From Aromatoleum aromaticum EbN1 (GTDB lineage: Bacteria; Pseudomonadota; Gammaproteobacteria; Burkholderiales; Rhodocyclaceae): 64,000 nt of DNA. The notes below the pieces were generated by a model. It made no database searches. It worked only from the letters and a program-made list of their open reading frames with translations, and was not told where the DNA came from. Within the stretch, counting starts at the first letter, position 1; every line of letters starts with the position of its first letter. Below, one piece after another: positions 45,501 to 52,684 of this stretch. The stretch covers positions 4,232,231 through 4,296,230 of the forward strand of contig NC_006513.1 in assembly GCF_000025965.1 (NCBI RefSeq), read 5' to 3'. The translations under genes and the position numbers were made by a program.

Positions 45501-45932
45501 GCCGGCGGCTTGGGTTTCGGTGCGCGCGGCGGCGAGCGCGGCTTTCTGCTTGCCCCAGGCTTTTTCGGCGCTGTTGAGTTGGCGATTCGCGGCGGCAAGT
45601 TCTTTTTCCAGCAGGCGGATCGCTTCGCGGCCGGCGCCCGCGCCTTTGGCGTCGCCGAGCGCTTTGTCGAGCACCTGGACTTCGTGGCGGGCGTCGCGCA
45701 CGGCGGCGTGGGCGGACTTGGCGGAGCCGATCGCGGCCTGCAGGCCGTCGATGCGCACTTGCTGCTGGCCGAGGGTGCGCAGTTCCTGCGCGAGCGCCTG
45801 GAACTTGGGCGCGGCGTCGCCGCCTTCGCGGGCGAGGGCTTCGACCTGATTCGCGAGCGCGGCCACGTCGGCCTGGCCGGTGGTCTGCGCGCTGATCGCG
45901 AGCGTTACTTCCTGGGTGTCGACGAGAGCCAT
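42522..45932 (-). CDS. Tail tape measure protein
   Basis: A 1,136-residue protein, the longest in the prophage. The first 260 residues are Ala/Glu/Lys/Gln-rich coiled coil. The conserved tape-measure N-terminal domain follows (VTQLPGLAADLSRTADLYANLGARINII, FNSIMEQSPRLAKALADGLGVPLGALRKMAEQGKLTSDVVIKAL). A hydrophobic stretch with GVAGEVALAALAVKAAG appears in the middle. Such proteins set tail length and enter the host membrane. The length predicts a siphovirus tail of roughly 150 nm by the usual residue-to-length rule. Confidence 0.92.
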   Translation of the reverse strand: MALVDTQEVTLAISAQTTGQADVAALANQVEALAREGGDAAPKFQALAQELRTLGQQQVRIDGLQAAIGSAKSAHAAVRDARHEVQVLDKALGDAKGAGAGREAIRLLEKELAAANRQLNSAEKAWGKQKAALAAARTETQAAGVNTGKLAEEQKRLDAALVATTARLEAERTAAAAANPALKTLGTAADQAGAALGRLGIRSADQIQAEINAINRDLVQLSTSAKVTGSDFDRAWAVGQKRIAALKAEMNGTIGGMHQVGAASDQLGTKLKGVAAAVGGIFAVTQLPGLAADLSRTADLYANLGARINIINSSQAGFNVTLEQTADIARATHSGLADTTNLLAALARAGGEIGVSQSEVLDLTETINKANQVAGQSAEAADAAIVQLIQGLQSGVLRGEEFNSIMEQSPRLAKALADGLGVPLGALRKMAEQGKLTSDVVIKALQSQAQAIDTEFAKLPLTVGRAITDLSTNWTQFLGELDKTTGASATVAQAIGGVANNLDTLASVAGVAGEVALAALAVKAAGAARAYTAQLVVATGATTTLGAATTAMGAAASRLAPILRTMGWMQVALEVGSIASALIDLRAEYAKHSEIAAATAEKQDLIRQRLAAISAQTGVTVTSMQALDAAIAAGQIHFDAASASWMAGAAAQAVLQTRSQELVAQFHALATEGKTVQESFTALLATFSPDSFIGVQGLGQALIQLQADGKISAEQVEQAWQQALAKLSGEELVAFGNTARMVFQGTAAEAGMLATALDAQLRAALTGLGIDASEALTGMSAKFIESANNVGVITRQFDELKERGVNAASVVQQGVEKMLAAAANPTELAALKTLVEQLGTEGKLAGDQVAAALAQINTKADELTPGINSVTEAFKELGVVTDRTLKDSADRARAAFDRIRDSGTGSARELQQAFQAYADRAVAANNGVVSSALQVEASNNGLRVSADEAGKVIVQSMSAAAAATGQIGAEAQKSAAELAAMGKAAEAAAEKAAAAASEQESDVDSILTRSNWSEWRDEELSAAAAYHDNPGVREGADDEIRRRREKSKQRAEEDAALLAELWAGKPRTTPRGGSVSGETQSRAPSAGAQAPGPRAVERTVQVNLNIGGRGNIPVFTTPTDADRLIAALESSSMRAS

Positions 45933-46007
45933 GAGGGCGCCGGGAGAAGGTCAAGGCTCAAGCCCCCTGCCCTGCTGCGGCACGGAGGCTTTGGCCTTGG
46001 CCCTCGC

Positions 46008-46937
46008 TCAGACCATGAGGAATTCCATGTACTGGCTGAGCCCCGCGCCGAGGCGGGTGTCGTCTTTCAGTACGGTCATGTTCAGCTGCATTTCGGCGAA
46101 CTCGTTGCCGATGCGGCTGAAACCGGAGGTCGGCGAAAACTTGATGCGGAAGTAGCGGCCGACGAACGGGTTGCCGGAGTCGACTTCGTTGAGGCCGTCG
46201 AACGTCATCTCGTATTCGGTGCCGGCATTGACCAGCGCCTGGATGATGTACTGCGGGTTGCGCGTGTAGCTGACGAGCAGCGGCAGGACGCTGTCGCCGA
46301 CGAAAAGGCCGTCGCCGCCGGCGAGGAAGCGCACACCTTGCGGGGTGAGCGTGTAGTGCGTGTCGGCGGTGAGCGTGACGGGGCCGAGGTCGCGCCACGT
46401 GACAGTGCCGTCGACGACAGTGGCGCCAGCGGTCGTGGGCCACGTCGGGGCGACGCCGGCCGATTCGCCCGCGACGGTGCAGAGGTAGGCGCGCGCGGTG
46501 TCGAGGACGAGGTCGCCGACGGCGTAGGCGGTGGTGCCGGCCCACGCGGCGGTGGCGGCGATTTCGACGACGGGGGCGACGTCCGGGTCGGGCAGGTAGC
46601 GGAAGGTGACGCGCTCGCCGGACCAGGCGTCCTGCGCTTCGTCGACGATCGCTTGCGCCGCGAGGAGCTCGTGCGAGCCGCGCAGGCCGAGCGCCATCGT
46701 TTCAGGCTTGATGTCGTTGACGGTGAGTTCGGCGGTGATCGACGTGACCGGTTCGGAGACGTCGAGCTCGCCACCGCCGGCTTCCTGGAAGTCTTCACGC
46801 GACTGGCGGTCAGTTTCGATGGTTTCGGCGAGGCTGATGACGTTGCCGAGGCGGAATTTGCGGCCGGTGCCGTTGAGCGGGCGCAGGCTGACGTGGCCTT
46901 TGCCTTTGTAGCCGCGCGTGAGGGAAGTGCGTGCCAT
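46008..46937 (-). CDS. Major tail tube protein
   Basis: A 309-residue protein at the tail-tube position. It has the tube-protein start (GHVSLRPLNGTGRKFRLGNVISLAETIETDRQSREDFQEAGGGELD). An inserted segment resembling a carbohydrate-binding or chitin-type repeat follows (WAGTTAYAVGDLVLDTARAYLCTVAGESAGVAPTWP). A late-promoter-like element lies just upstream (46979-47022). Gap to the tape measure gene is 75 bases, and no gpG/GT chaperone frame was found there. Confidence 0.8.
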   Translation of the reverse strand: MARTSLTRGYKGKGHVSLRPLNGTGRKFRLGNVISLAETIETDRQSREDFQEAGGGELDVSEPVTSITAELTVNDIKPETMALGLRGSHELLAAQAIVDEAQDAWSGERVTFRYLPDPDVAPVVEIAATAAWAGTTAYAVGDLVLDTARAYLCTVAGESAGVAPTWPTTAGATVVDGTVTWRDLGPVTLTADTHYTLTPQGVRFLAGGDGLFVGDSVLPLLVSYTRNPQYIIQALVNAGTEYEMTFDGLNEVDSGNPFVGRYFRIKFSPTSGFSRIGNEFAEMQLNMTVLKDDTRLGAGLSQYMEFLMV

Positions 46938-46978
46938 GTGAATGAGGCTCCTGCAGGGGTGGAGTGGATGCAGGAGGC

Positions 46979-47022
46979 AGTGTCAGGACTGCGGGGGTTT
47001 CGCGGCAGGGGACGGATGTCCG
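46979..47022 (-). promoter_or_regulatory. Candidate phage late promoter A (tail and left lysis unit)
   Basis: A 21-bp box at 47002-47022, containing CGGCAGGGGACGGATGTCC on the plus strand, is followed 17 bases later on the minus strand by GACACT (46979-46984) as a poor -10. The same box with the same 17-base spacing occurs at 50966-51009 and 54405-54448. The box covers the place of a -35, as expected for an activator-dependent promoter. Confidence 0.55.
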
Positions 47023-47085
47023 GGGGTGCTCGGGGCGGCGAGCTGTCAAGCGATCCTTGACAGCTCAGCGCAGGCGTTGCGGGAA

Positions 47086-47544
47086 TCAGGGCGCAGCGAG
47101 GTTTTCCGTGTAGCCGACGCGGATCTTGACGGCGACGGTGACGATGCGGGCGCCGGGTTCGCGGGGAGCGATGGTGCGGCCGAGGTAGCGCAGCGTGACG
47201 GCGAGGCCGCCGAGGGTGATGTCGGCGCTGAAAATCGCGCGCTTGATGTCGGCGACGAGTTGGTGGCCGGCGACGTTGGGGGCGTCGGGGTTGCAGGCGG
47301 CGAACGCTTCGATGGTGAACGGCAGGCGGGCGATGAGGTCGGCGCCATCGCCGTCCGGGTGATCGCGCTGTTCTTCGATTTCGTCTTCGGGCTCGGCGAT
47401 CGTGATGCACGGCACGTCGGCGGCGTCGAAGCTGGTGCGGCCGCGATAGACGGCGGCGCCGGCGTCCGTGGCGTAGCCGTTGGCGATGCGGATGGTCTGC
47501 AGGCGCGTGGCGATCGCGGCGGCGATGGTGTCGGCTTTGCTCAT
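47086..47544 (-). CDS. Tail terminator/minor tail protein (gpU-like position)
   Basis: A 152-residue protein (MSKADTIAAAIATRLQTI...RYLGRTIAPREPGARIVTVAVKIRVGYTENLAAP). Its size and place between the gpZ-like protein and the tail tube gene match lambda gpU, which stops tail growth and joins the head. Sequence alone does not prove this. Confidence 0.68.
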   Translation of the reverse strand: MSKADTIAAAIATRLQTIRIANGYATDAGAAVYRGRTSFDAADVPCITIAEPEDEIEEQRDHPDGDGADLIARLPFTIEAFAACNPDAPNVAGHQLVADIKRAIFSADITLGGLAVTLRYLGRTIAPREPGARIVTVAVKIRVGYTENLAAP

Positions 47545-48158
47545 TTGCGGCTGCCTTTGAGTTCGTAGCGCAGCTGCGAAGCGTAGGCGTCAGCGAGCAT
47601 GCGTTTGATGTCGGGGGCGGCCTCGACGCGCCAGCGGCGGAACAGCTGGTCCGGACTCGGGCCATATTTGTGTTCGATGTCGTCGCGGCCTTTGCCGGTG
47701 CGCACGAACACGCCGAAGCCGTTGCCGCCATCGACTTTGCCGGCGCGCAGCGGCAGCAGGAAACCGGCTTTTCGGCTGGTGCGCCCGCCCTGGCGGCTGA
47801 TGCGGGTGCTGACGCCGGCCGCTTTACGGCCTTTGCCGATGCCGCGGCGCAGGTCGCCTTTGGCGCGCGGCGCGGGGGCGGTGATCTGTTTGGCATCGAA
47901 ACGCGCCATGCGGATCGCGCGCATGCGCATGCGGATTGTGGCGACGGGCTTGTTCGGCCCGGCTTTGTCGGTGCGCATCTGGTCGCCGATGTAGGCCTGG
48001 GTGAGGTTGATCTGGCTCGAGATGTCGCGGCGCGCTTGCGTGGCGACTTGGGCGGCGACGGCATTGACGGCGCGGTAGCCGGCGCGCTCGGCGGCCTCAG
48101 GCGCGGCGCGCAGGCGGGCGGCGGCGGTTTTGAGCTGCGCGGCGCCGGTGATCTTCAT
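47541..48158 (-). CDS. Prophage minor tail protein Z-like
   Basis: A 205-residue basic protein with the gpZ-like start MKITGAAQLKTAAARLRAAPEAAERAGYRAVNAVAAQVATQARRDIS and YIGDQMRTDKAG. It follows the head-tail joining protein, as in lambda (FII-Z-U). It overlaps both neighbours by about four bases. It probably helps activate the tail for head joining. Confidence 0.82.
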   Translation of the reverse strand: MKITGAAQLKTAAARLRAAPEAAERAGYRAVNAVAAQVATQARRDISSQINLTQAYIGDQMRTDKAGPNKPVATIRMRMRAIRMARFDAKQITAPAPRAKGDLRRGIGKGRKAAGVSTRISRQGGRTSRKAGFLLPLRAGKVDGGNGFGVFVRTGKGRDDIEHKYGPSPDQLFRRWRVEAAPDIKRMLADAYASQLRYELKGSRK

Positions 48159-48451
48159 GCTGCGGATTTACGCAGGATGCACTCGACGGTGTGGGCGTCG
48201 CCGCGCAGGATGCGGTCGATCTGCCAGGCCTGGCCGGCGACGGTGAGCGCGTCGCCCGGGCGCGGCGTCTGGCTGACGAGGAAGGTGCCGGTGGTGACGG
48301 TCTGCGCGACCTGGCCGTAGTCGCCGAGCAGTTCGACGTTTTCAGTGACGACGACGATCGCCGGCTCGCCGTCGCGCAAAACCGCCTCGTCGCCGAGGTG
48401 GGCGAAGAGGCGGTCGTGCATCCGCGCGAACGCGGCGGAGGTGCGGGACAT
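48155..48451 (-). CDS. Head-tail joining protein (gpFII-like)
   Basis: A 98-residue beta-rich protein (VTENVELLGDYGQVAQTVTTGTFLV, GQAWQIDRILRGDAHTVECIL). Its size and position between capsid and gpZ-like genes match the lambda attachment protein FII. It begins at the last base of the capsid gene stop. Confidence 0.75.
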   Translation of the reverse strand: MSRTSAAFARMHDRLFAHLGDEAVLRDGEPAIVVVTENVELLGDYGQVAQTVTTGTFLVSQTPRPGDALTVAGQAWQIDRILRGDAHTVECILRKSAA

Positions 48452-49449
48452 CAGACCTTGGTGAGCTTGATGATGGCTTTCGGGCGGGTGCAGAGGCTGA
48501 TCGGGTTGCTCTGCGCCTCGAGCAGCACGCCTTTGCCCATTTCCTTCGCTTCCTGCTTGGAGTAATACGGCAGGCCGATGGTGTTGGCGGCTTCGACGTA
48601 GTCGGCCGGGGCGTAGTGCGTGGCGAAGAGGTCGGGCACGCCTTCCGGAACCAGGTAGGCGTCGTCGTCGCCGACGAACTTCGTGGAGCCGACCTTGCCG
48701 CGGTAATTCACCCAGAACACGCCGCCGAACAGGAAGCCCGCGCGCGGGTCGTTGCGCAGGAATTCGCCTTCCAGCCAGCGCTCATAGGCGGCCTTGACTT
48801 TCGGGTGGTCGATGAAGGCGTCGAAGAACGCATCGCCGCAGTAGGCGCGGTAGCCCGTCGCGGTGGTGTTGCCGAGCGCGTCTTCGGACGTGCGCACGGC
48901 GGTGATGACCTTGCCGCGCACGTTGGTGCCGTCGGTGCCGAGCGCCATGCCGACCGAGTCCTGCGTGAGGCCGAACGTGTCGTAGATATCGACCAGTTCG
49001 GTGACGCCGTCGGAATCGAGCAGCGCGCCCTTGATCGCGCCGATGCGCTGGAATTCGACGGTGGCGTCGAGGTTGCGGCGCATCTTGGCGAGGCGCTTGT
49101 TGACGACGTTCTGGATCGTCTCGAGGTCGGTTTCGGAGCCGAACGCGCGCACGTTCTGGATCTCGTCGGCGAGGATCGTCGCGCGCTGCGGCAGGTGGAT
49201 GGTGTTGAACGTGACGAGCTTGCGCTTGCTGCCCGCGACGTTCGCAGCGACCGAGCCACGTTCGCCGGCGGCGACCAGCGCGAGTGTGTCGCCGTCCTTT
49301 TCGACGGTGACGGCGGTCGTGGTGACGCCCTCTTCGGTGAAGAGGCCGTGCGCGCCGATCATGCCGGGAACGTGCGGCTGTTCGTTGATTGCGCGGGTGA
49401 GCGACGCCATGCTGAAAGCGTCGTCGTTGAAGATGTCCAAGCTGGGCAT
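48451..49449 (-). CDS. Major capsid protein, lambda gpE family
   Basis: A 332-residue coat protein of the HK97-fold gpE family. It starts MPSLDIFNDDAFSMASLTRAIN, with the E-family patterns GLFTEEGVTTTAVTVEKDGDTLALV, RKLVTFNTIHLPQRATILADEIQNVRAFGSE and the C-terminal AKEMGKGVLLEAQSNPISLCTRPKAIIKL. Length matches the family. It follows the decoration gene. Confidence 0.93.
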   Translation of the reverse strand: MPSLDIFNDDAFSMASLTRAINEQPHVPGMIGAHGLFTEEGVTTTAVTVEKDGDTLALVAAGERGSVAANVAGSKRKLVTFNTIHLPQRATILADEIQNVRAFGSETDLETIQNVVNKRLAKMRRNLDATVEFQRIGAIKGALLDSDGVTELVDIYDTFGLTQDSVGMALGTDGTNVRGKVITAVRTSEDALGNTTATGYRAYCGDAFFDAFIDHPKVKAAYERWLEGEFLRNDPRAGFLFGGVFWVNYRGKVGSTKFVGDDDAYLVPEGVPDLFATHYAPADYVEAANTIGLPYYSKQEAKEMGKGVLLEAQSNPISLCTRPKAIIKLTKV

Positions 49450-49479
49450 TTACGGATCTCCTGGGGGTTCTGCCCGCGC

Positions 49480-49824
49480 TCAGCGGACGATGATTTGCAG
49501 GGCTGCGAGGTCGGCGGTGCCGGTCGCGTCGAGCCCGGTGAGCAGGTCGCCATCGACTTCGGCGTGGCGCGCGATCAGCACGGCCGCGGTAGCGGCGCTG
49601 GTCGCATCCACCGGGGCGTAGAGGATGCCGGCGGCGGCGCCGAGGCCGGTCGTGGTGTCGTCGTTGTCGTACGGGCCGTATTCGCCGCTCGCGGTGACTT
49701 TGCCGAGCACTGTGCCGGCGACGAGGGCGCCGGAGCCGGAGGCGATGACGATGTTTTCACGCGAGAGGGAGCCGTTGCCTTCGGCGATGAGGAATTCCCC
49801 GGCCCGTTTCTGTTCTTGCAGCAT
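49480..49824 (-). CDS. Head decoration protein, gpD-like
   Basis: A 114-residue protein (KRAGEFLIAEGNGSLSRENIVIASGSGALVAGTVLGKVTASGEYGPYDN...GLDATGTADLAALQIIVR) typical of the lambda gpD family that caps and stabilises the expanded head. It lies between protease and capsid genes as in lambda. Confidence 0.85.
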   Translation of the reverse strand: MLQEQKRAGEFLIAEGNGSLSRENIVIASGSGALVAGTVLGKVTASGEYGPYDNDDTTTGLGAAAGILYAPVDATSAATAAVLIARHAEVDGDLLTGLDATGTADLAALQIIVR

Positions 49825-49839
49825 GGTTGAATCTCCTGA

Positions 49840-50937
49840 TTACGGTTTGCGGCGCAGCGCCCAGATGTCAGCGGTTTTCACAGCCGCCGGCGCTGCGGTC
49901 ACGGGCGGCTTGCGGGTGCTCGGGTGCCCGTCGATATGCAGCGCATCGGCAGCATCGGCGCGGGCGTTGAGGAGGTCGGCGCGCACGTCGGCGAGCGATT
50001 TGCGGGCGCGGATGAAGCCGGGTGCGCGGTCGGCGGCGTCGGCGTAGGCGCACAGGTCGCGCACTTCGCGGGCCTCAGCAATCGCGGCTTGCGCCTGGGC
50101 GAGGTTGGTGATGCTGCCGTCGAGGAGCCACGCGGCGACGTAGTCGCCGAGGCCGTGGGCGACGGCGTGGGCGTTGATCTGCGCGGCGAACGTGGCCGAG
50201 GCGTCGGCCCCTGCCGGCTGCACTGCGGGCGGCGTCGGCGCAGGAGCGGCCGGCGCGGCGGGTGGATCACCTCCTTCGGAGGTTGCGGGTGCGGTGGCTT
50301 CGGCCTGGGCGCGCGCGAGGACGTCGGCGGGGATGTCGAGCGCGGCGGCGATGGCGGTCAGGGGACTGGCGGCAGTGGCGGTGGCGAGCTCGCCGGCGGC
50401 GATTTCGATGACGCGATCGGCGAAGCCGGCGGCGAGCGCTTCGCGGGCGGTCATCCAGGTGTCGGTGGCGATGAGCGCGGCGACTTCGTCGGCGGTCTTG
50501 CCGGTGCGCGCGCTGTAGGTCTCGACGATCGATGCGTTCAGCGCGCGAGTGGCGTCGTCGTCTTCGACTTCGTTGCCTTCGTCGTCGCGCAGCGTGACGC
50601 CGTGCACCATCATCGTCGAGTTGGCGTACATGTGGATTTCGTCGCCGGCCATCGCGACGATGCTGCCGGCGCTGGCGGCGACGCCTTCGACGACGGTGAT
50701 GATGCGCGCCGGGTGGCGACGCAGTGCGTTGTGCATTGCCAGACCGTGGTCGAGCTTGCCGCCGAACGACGTGATGCGCACGGTGATCTGGTCGACGGCG
50801 CCGATGTTGGCGAGGTCGTAGTCGATCTGCTCGATGCTCTTGCCTTCCCACCAGTCGCCGATCTTGCCGCGCACCGCGATGGTGGCGGAGCGGCCGTCTT
50901 CGGCGAGGGCGATGGCGTACCAGGGTTTGCTGTTCAT
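49840..50937 (-). CDS. ClpP/S49-type head maturation protease with scaffold tail
   Basis: A 365-residue protein. The protease domain (about residues 1-200) has the pattern TSFGGKLDHGLAMHNALRR, the catalytic Ser in VAASAGSIVAMAG and His in MMVHGVTL. The remainder is an Ala/Pro linker (TSEGGDPPAAPAAPAPTPP) and a helical C-terminal part, as expected for a scaffold fused to the protease. It starts at the ATG 50937, just downstream of late-promoter box B. Confidence 0.88.
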   Translation of the reverse strand: MNSKPWYAIALAEDGRSATIAVRGKIGDWWEGKSIEQIDYDLANIGAVDQITVRITSFGGKLDHGLAMHNALRRHPARIITVVEGVAASAGSIVAMAGDEIHMYANSTMMVHGVTLRDDEGNEVEDDDATRALNASIVETYSARTGKTADEVAALIATDTWMTAREALAAGFADRVIEIAAGELATATAASPLTAIAAALDIPADVLARAQAEATAPATSEGGDPPAAPAAPAPTPPAVQPAGADASATFAAQINAHAVAHGLGDYVAAWLLDGSITNLAQAQAAIAEAREVRDLCAYADAADRAPGFIRARKSLADVRADLLNARADAADALHIDGHPSTRKPPVTAAPAAVKTADIWALRRKP

Positions 50938-50965
50938 GGGGCAGTGGTCCTCAAGGTGTGGCGGC

Positions 50966-51009
50966 AGTGTCGGCGGTGGGGGCAGAGGGCGGCAGGGGAC
51001 GGATGTCCG
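50966..51009 (-). promoter_or_regulatory. Candidate phage late promoter B (head unit)
   Basis: The second copy of the 21-bp box lies at 50989-51009. It is followed after 17 bases by GACACT (50966-50971), the same hexamer and spacing as in copy A. It lies 29 bases upstream of the protease start. Confidence 0.55.
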
Positions 51010-51026
51010 GGGGCGCCCGGCCGCAG

Positions 51027-51290
51027 TCAGGGGGCGGTCTTGAACGCGCCGGTGCTGTTGTAGAGGGTGACGACGGCGGCGACGGTGCGCTCGATCGCGG
51101 GCCACAGTTGTTCGAACGCGCCGATGCCGCCGGTGACGGTGCTGGCGGCGGCTTCGATGGTCTGGCGCAGGAGGGCGAGCTTGGCGGCGCCCTGCCCGCC
51201 TTCGGGGAGCGCGGCTTCGATGGCGCGGACGGCTTCGAGGATGAGGGGGAGCAGCGAGAGGATCAGCTTGAGGGTGTGCAGGACTTGCAT
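51027..51290 (-). CDS. Small phage membrane-associated protein at the end of the right lysis cassette
   Basis: An 87-residue protein from ATG 51290, with a hydrophobic start MQVLHTLKLILSLLPLILEAVRAIEAALP, followed by a helical region with GGIGAFEQLWPAIERTVAAVVTLYN. It could be a holin accessory or antiholin. No family recognised. Confidence 0.55.
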   Translation of the reverse strand: MQVLHTLKLILSLLPLILEAVRAIEAALPEGGQGAAKLALLRQTIEAAASTVTGGIGAFEQLWPAIERTVAAVVTLYNSTGAFKTAP

Positions 51291-51315
51291 GGAGGTCTCC
51301 GGGACGGGGGTGGAA

Positions 51316-51525
51316 TCAGTCGTGGCAGGTGACGGTGAGCATGGCGCCGTCAAGGTTCGGGACGATCGCTGTCGGGCGGGTCGATGAGGTCGGGGAATGG
51401 CGGTCGATCAGCGGGAGGATGCCGGGGCGGCAGTCCCAGCTTGGTGGTCGTGGCGGTGGTGAGGTAGCCGTTGAGCAGGCCGAGCACAGCAGCGAGGCCG
51501 CCAGCAATCGCAGCGATGTCGTCAT
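51316..51525 (-). CDS. Rz1-like lipoprotein overlapping a holin-like gene
   Basis: A 69-residue frame overlapping the 51350-51673 gene in another phase. The N-terminus TTSLRLLAASLLCSACSTATSPPPRPP resembles a lipoprotein signal, with Cys 16 in a less than ideal lipobox (CSAC), and a proline-rich mature region. Embedded o-spanin genes look like this. No ribosome site was checked beyond the overlap, so it stays tentative. Confidence 0.45.
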   Translation of the reverse strand: MTTSLRLLAASLLCSACSTATSPPPRPPSWDCRPGILPLIDRHSPTSSTRPTAIVPNLDGAMLTVTCHD

Positions 51526-51673
51526 GGCTGATGCCCATCGGGTAGAGAACGAGCACGGCGCCGATCAGGGCGACGAGGACGTTGAGGGTGTTCTGGCGGG
51601 ATTTCCAGCCGGCGGGGTCGGCGAGGCTGGCGCCGTGGCGGAGGGCTGCGAGCGCGGCGAGGAGCTTGTGCAT
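51350..51673 (-). CDS. Phage holin-like protein with two membrane helices
   Basis: A 107-residue protein from ATG 51673 (overlapping the upstream stop by one base). It contains hydrophobic segments LNVLVALIGAVLVLYPMG and IAAIAGGLAAVLGLLNGYL and a proline-rich tail (PPRHPPADRPPFPDLIDPP). The small overlapped frame inside it may be an Rz1-like lipoprotein. It may act as holin or antiholin in the right-hand lysis cassette. Confidence 0.65.
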   Translation of the reverse strand: MHKLLAALAALRHGASLADPAGWKSRQNTLNVLVALIGAVLVLYPMGISHDDIAAIAGGLAAVLGLLNGYLTTATTTKLGLPPRHPPADRPPFPDLIDPPDSDRPEP

Positions 51674-51819
51674 CACAGGCCCCACCATAGGCGTGCCATT
51701 GCCCGTGCCCATGCGGCCCACAACGCGCCCTGCGCGGCGGCCAGATCCTCGACGATGCCGAGATGGTCGCGGGCGGCGACGGATCCTTTTTGACGGATCG
51801 GGATTACAGGTGCGAGCAT
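51673..51819 (-). CDS. 48-residue phage protein in the lysis cassette
   Basis: Starts at ATG 51819 with AGGAG eight bases upstream and ends with TGA overlapping the next ATG. The sequence has MLAPVIPIRQKG and the aromatic helix ALWAAWARAMARLWWGL. No function is recognised. The good ribosome site and tight overlap argue it is real. Confidence 0.5.
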   Translation of the reverse strand: MLAPVIPIRQKGSVAARDHLGIVEDLAAAQGALWAAWARAMARLWWGL

Positions 51820-51830
51820 GTCTAGGTCTC

Positions 51831-52367
51831 CTAAGCAATGACGGCGGCGGCCGCCTGGTGCAGTGCGATGCGCTCGGCGCGGCCGGTCTGCCCGCCGTTC
51901 ACACGCTGCGTGATGGCGTCGAAATCGCCGGCGTCGGCGAGCGCGTTGAGGTCGCGCGAGGACCAGAACCCCGCGGCGGACAGGCAGGCCCATTTCGGCG
52001 TTTCGAGCAGGCCCGGATACGTGATGAAGTCTTCGCCGAGCGCAGCGGTCGCGGCCTGGTAGTTGGCGCGGCCGGTGATCTGGATGAGGCCGCGCCCGAG
52101 GTAGCGCTTGCCGTCGCCGGGTTCGGTGTTGCCGAGGTCGCGGCGGCCTTCGTAGCGGCGCTGCGCGGGCGTCGGGCCCCATATCTCGCGCACGTAGGCG
52201 AGCCGGGCGGATTCGTGGCCGATCTGTGCGAGGAAGGCGCGGATGCGCGCTGGGGTGACGATGCCTTCACTCCACATCGCGTCATCGAGGAACGGCGCGT
52301 AGGCGGTCGCGCGGACGATCGGGCAGCGGTACAGCGCGATGAGCTGCTGCGGCGTGACGAGCATCAT
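51831..52367 (-). CDS. Glycoside hydrolase family 19 endolysin
   Basis: A 178-residue chitinase-like lysozyme that cuts peptidoglycan. The catalytic Glu lies in FLAQIGHESARLAYVREI. GH19 substrate motifs YLGRGLIQITGRANYQAATAALGEDF and the later TQRVNGGQTGRAERI are present. There is no signal peptide, so it needs the holin encoded just upstream, with which it overlaps by four bases. Confidence 0.92.
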   Translation of the reverse strand: MMLVTPQQLIALYRCPIVRATAYAPFLDDAMWSEGIVTPARIRAFLAQIGHESARLAYVREIWGPTPAQRRYEGRRDLGNTEPGDGKRYLGRGLIQITGRANYQAATAALGEDFITYPGLLETPKWACLSAAGFWSSRDLNALADAGDFDAITQRVNGGQTGRAERIALHQAAAAVIA

Positions 52368-52684
52368 GATTCGAGGTCTCGCACGCGCTGTTCGCCAATG
52401 CGTTTTGCCCAGGCGCGCACGGTGTCGACGCCAAGCAAGCCGACGGCGCTGCCAACCGCGACGCCGATCTCGCCAGCGACGCCGAATGCCTTACAGAGCG
52501 ACGTTATGCCGAGCGCGATCGAACCGGACAGTGCGCATTCGAGCAGACGCTTGCCGATTGAGGGTTCGTCGTTGTCATACATCACGCGCAAGAACGCGAC
52601 GACTGCACCGACGACGCCCGCCCGCATCGGTTCGGGTAGCGAATCCCACAGCACGCCCCACAGGCCGAGGTATTTTTCAGGCAT
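52364..52684 (-). CDS. Lambda-type phage holin
   Basis: A 106-residue protein resembling the lambda S/phage-21-like holin family (MPEKYLGLWGVLWDSLPEPMRAGVVGAVVAFLRVMYDNDEPSIGKRLLECALSGSIAL shape, with three hydrophobic helices). The conserved DNDEP...RLLE is visible. It overlaps both the portal gene stop and the endolysin start. Confidence 0.88.
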   Translation of the reverse strand: MPEKYLGLWGVLWDSLPEPMRAGVVGAVVAFLRVMYDNDEPSIGKRLLECALSGSIALGITSLCKAFGVAGEIGVAVGSAVGLLGVDTVRAWAKRIGEQRVRDLES

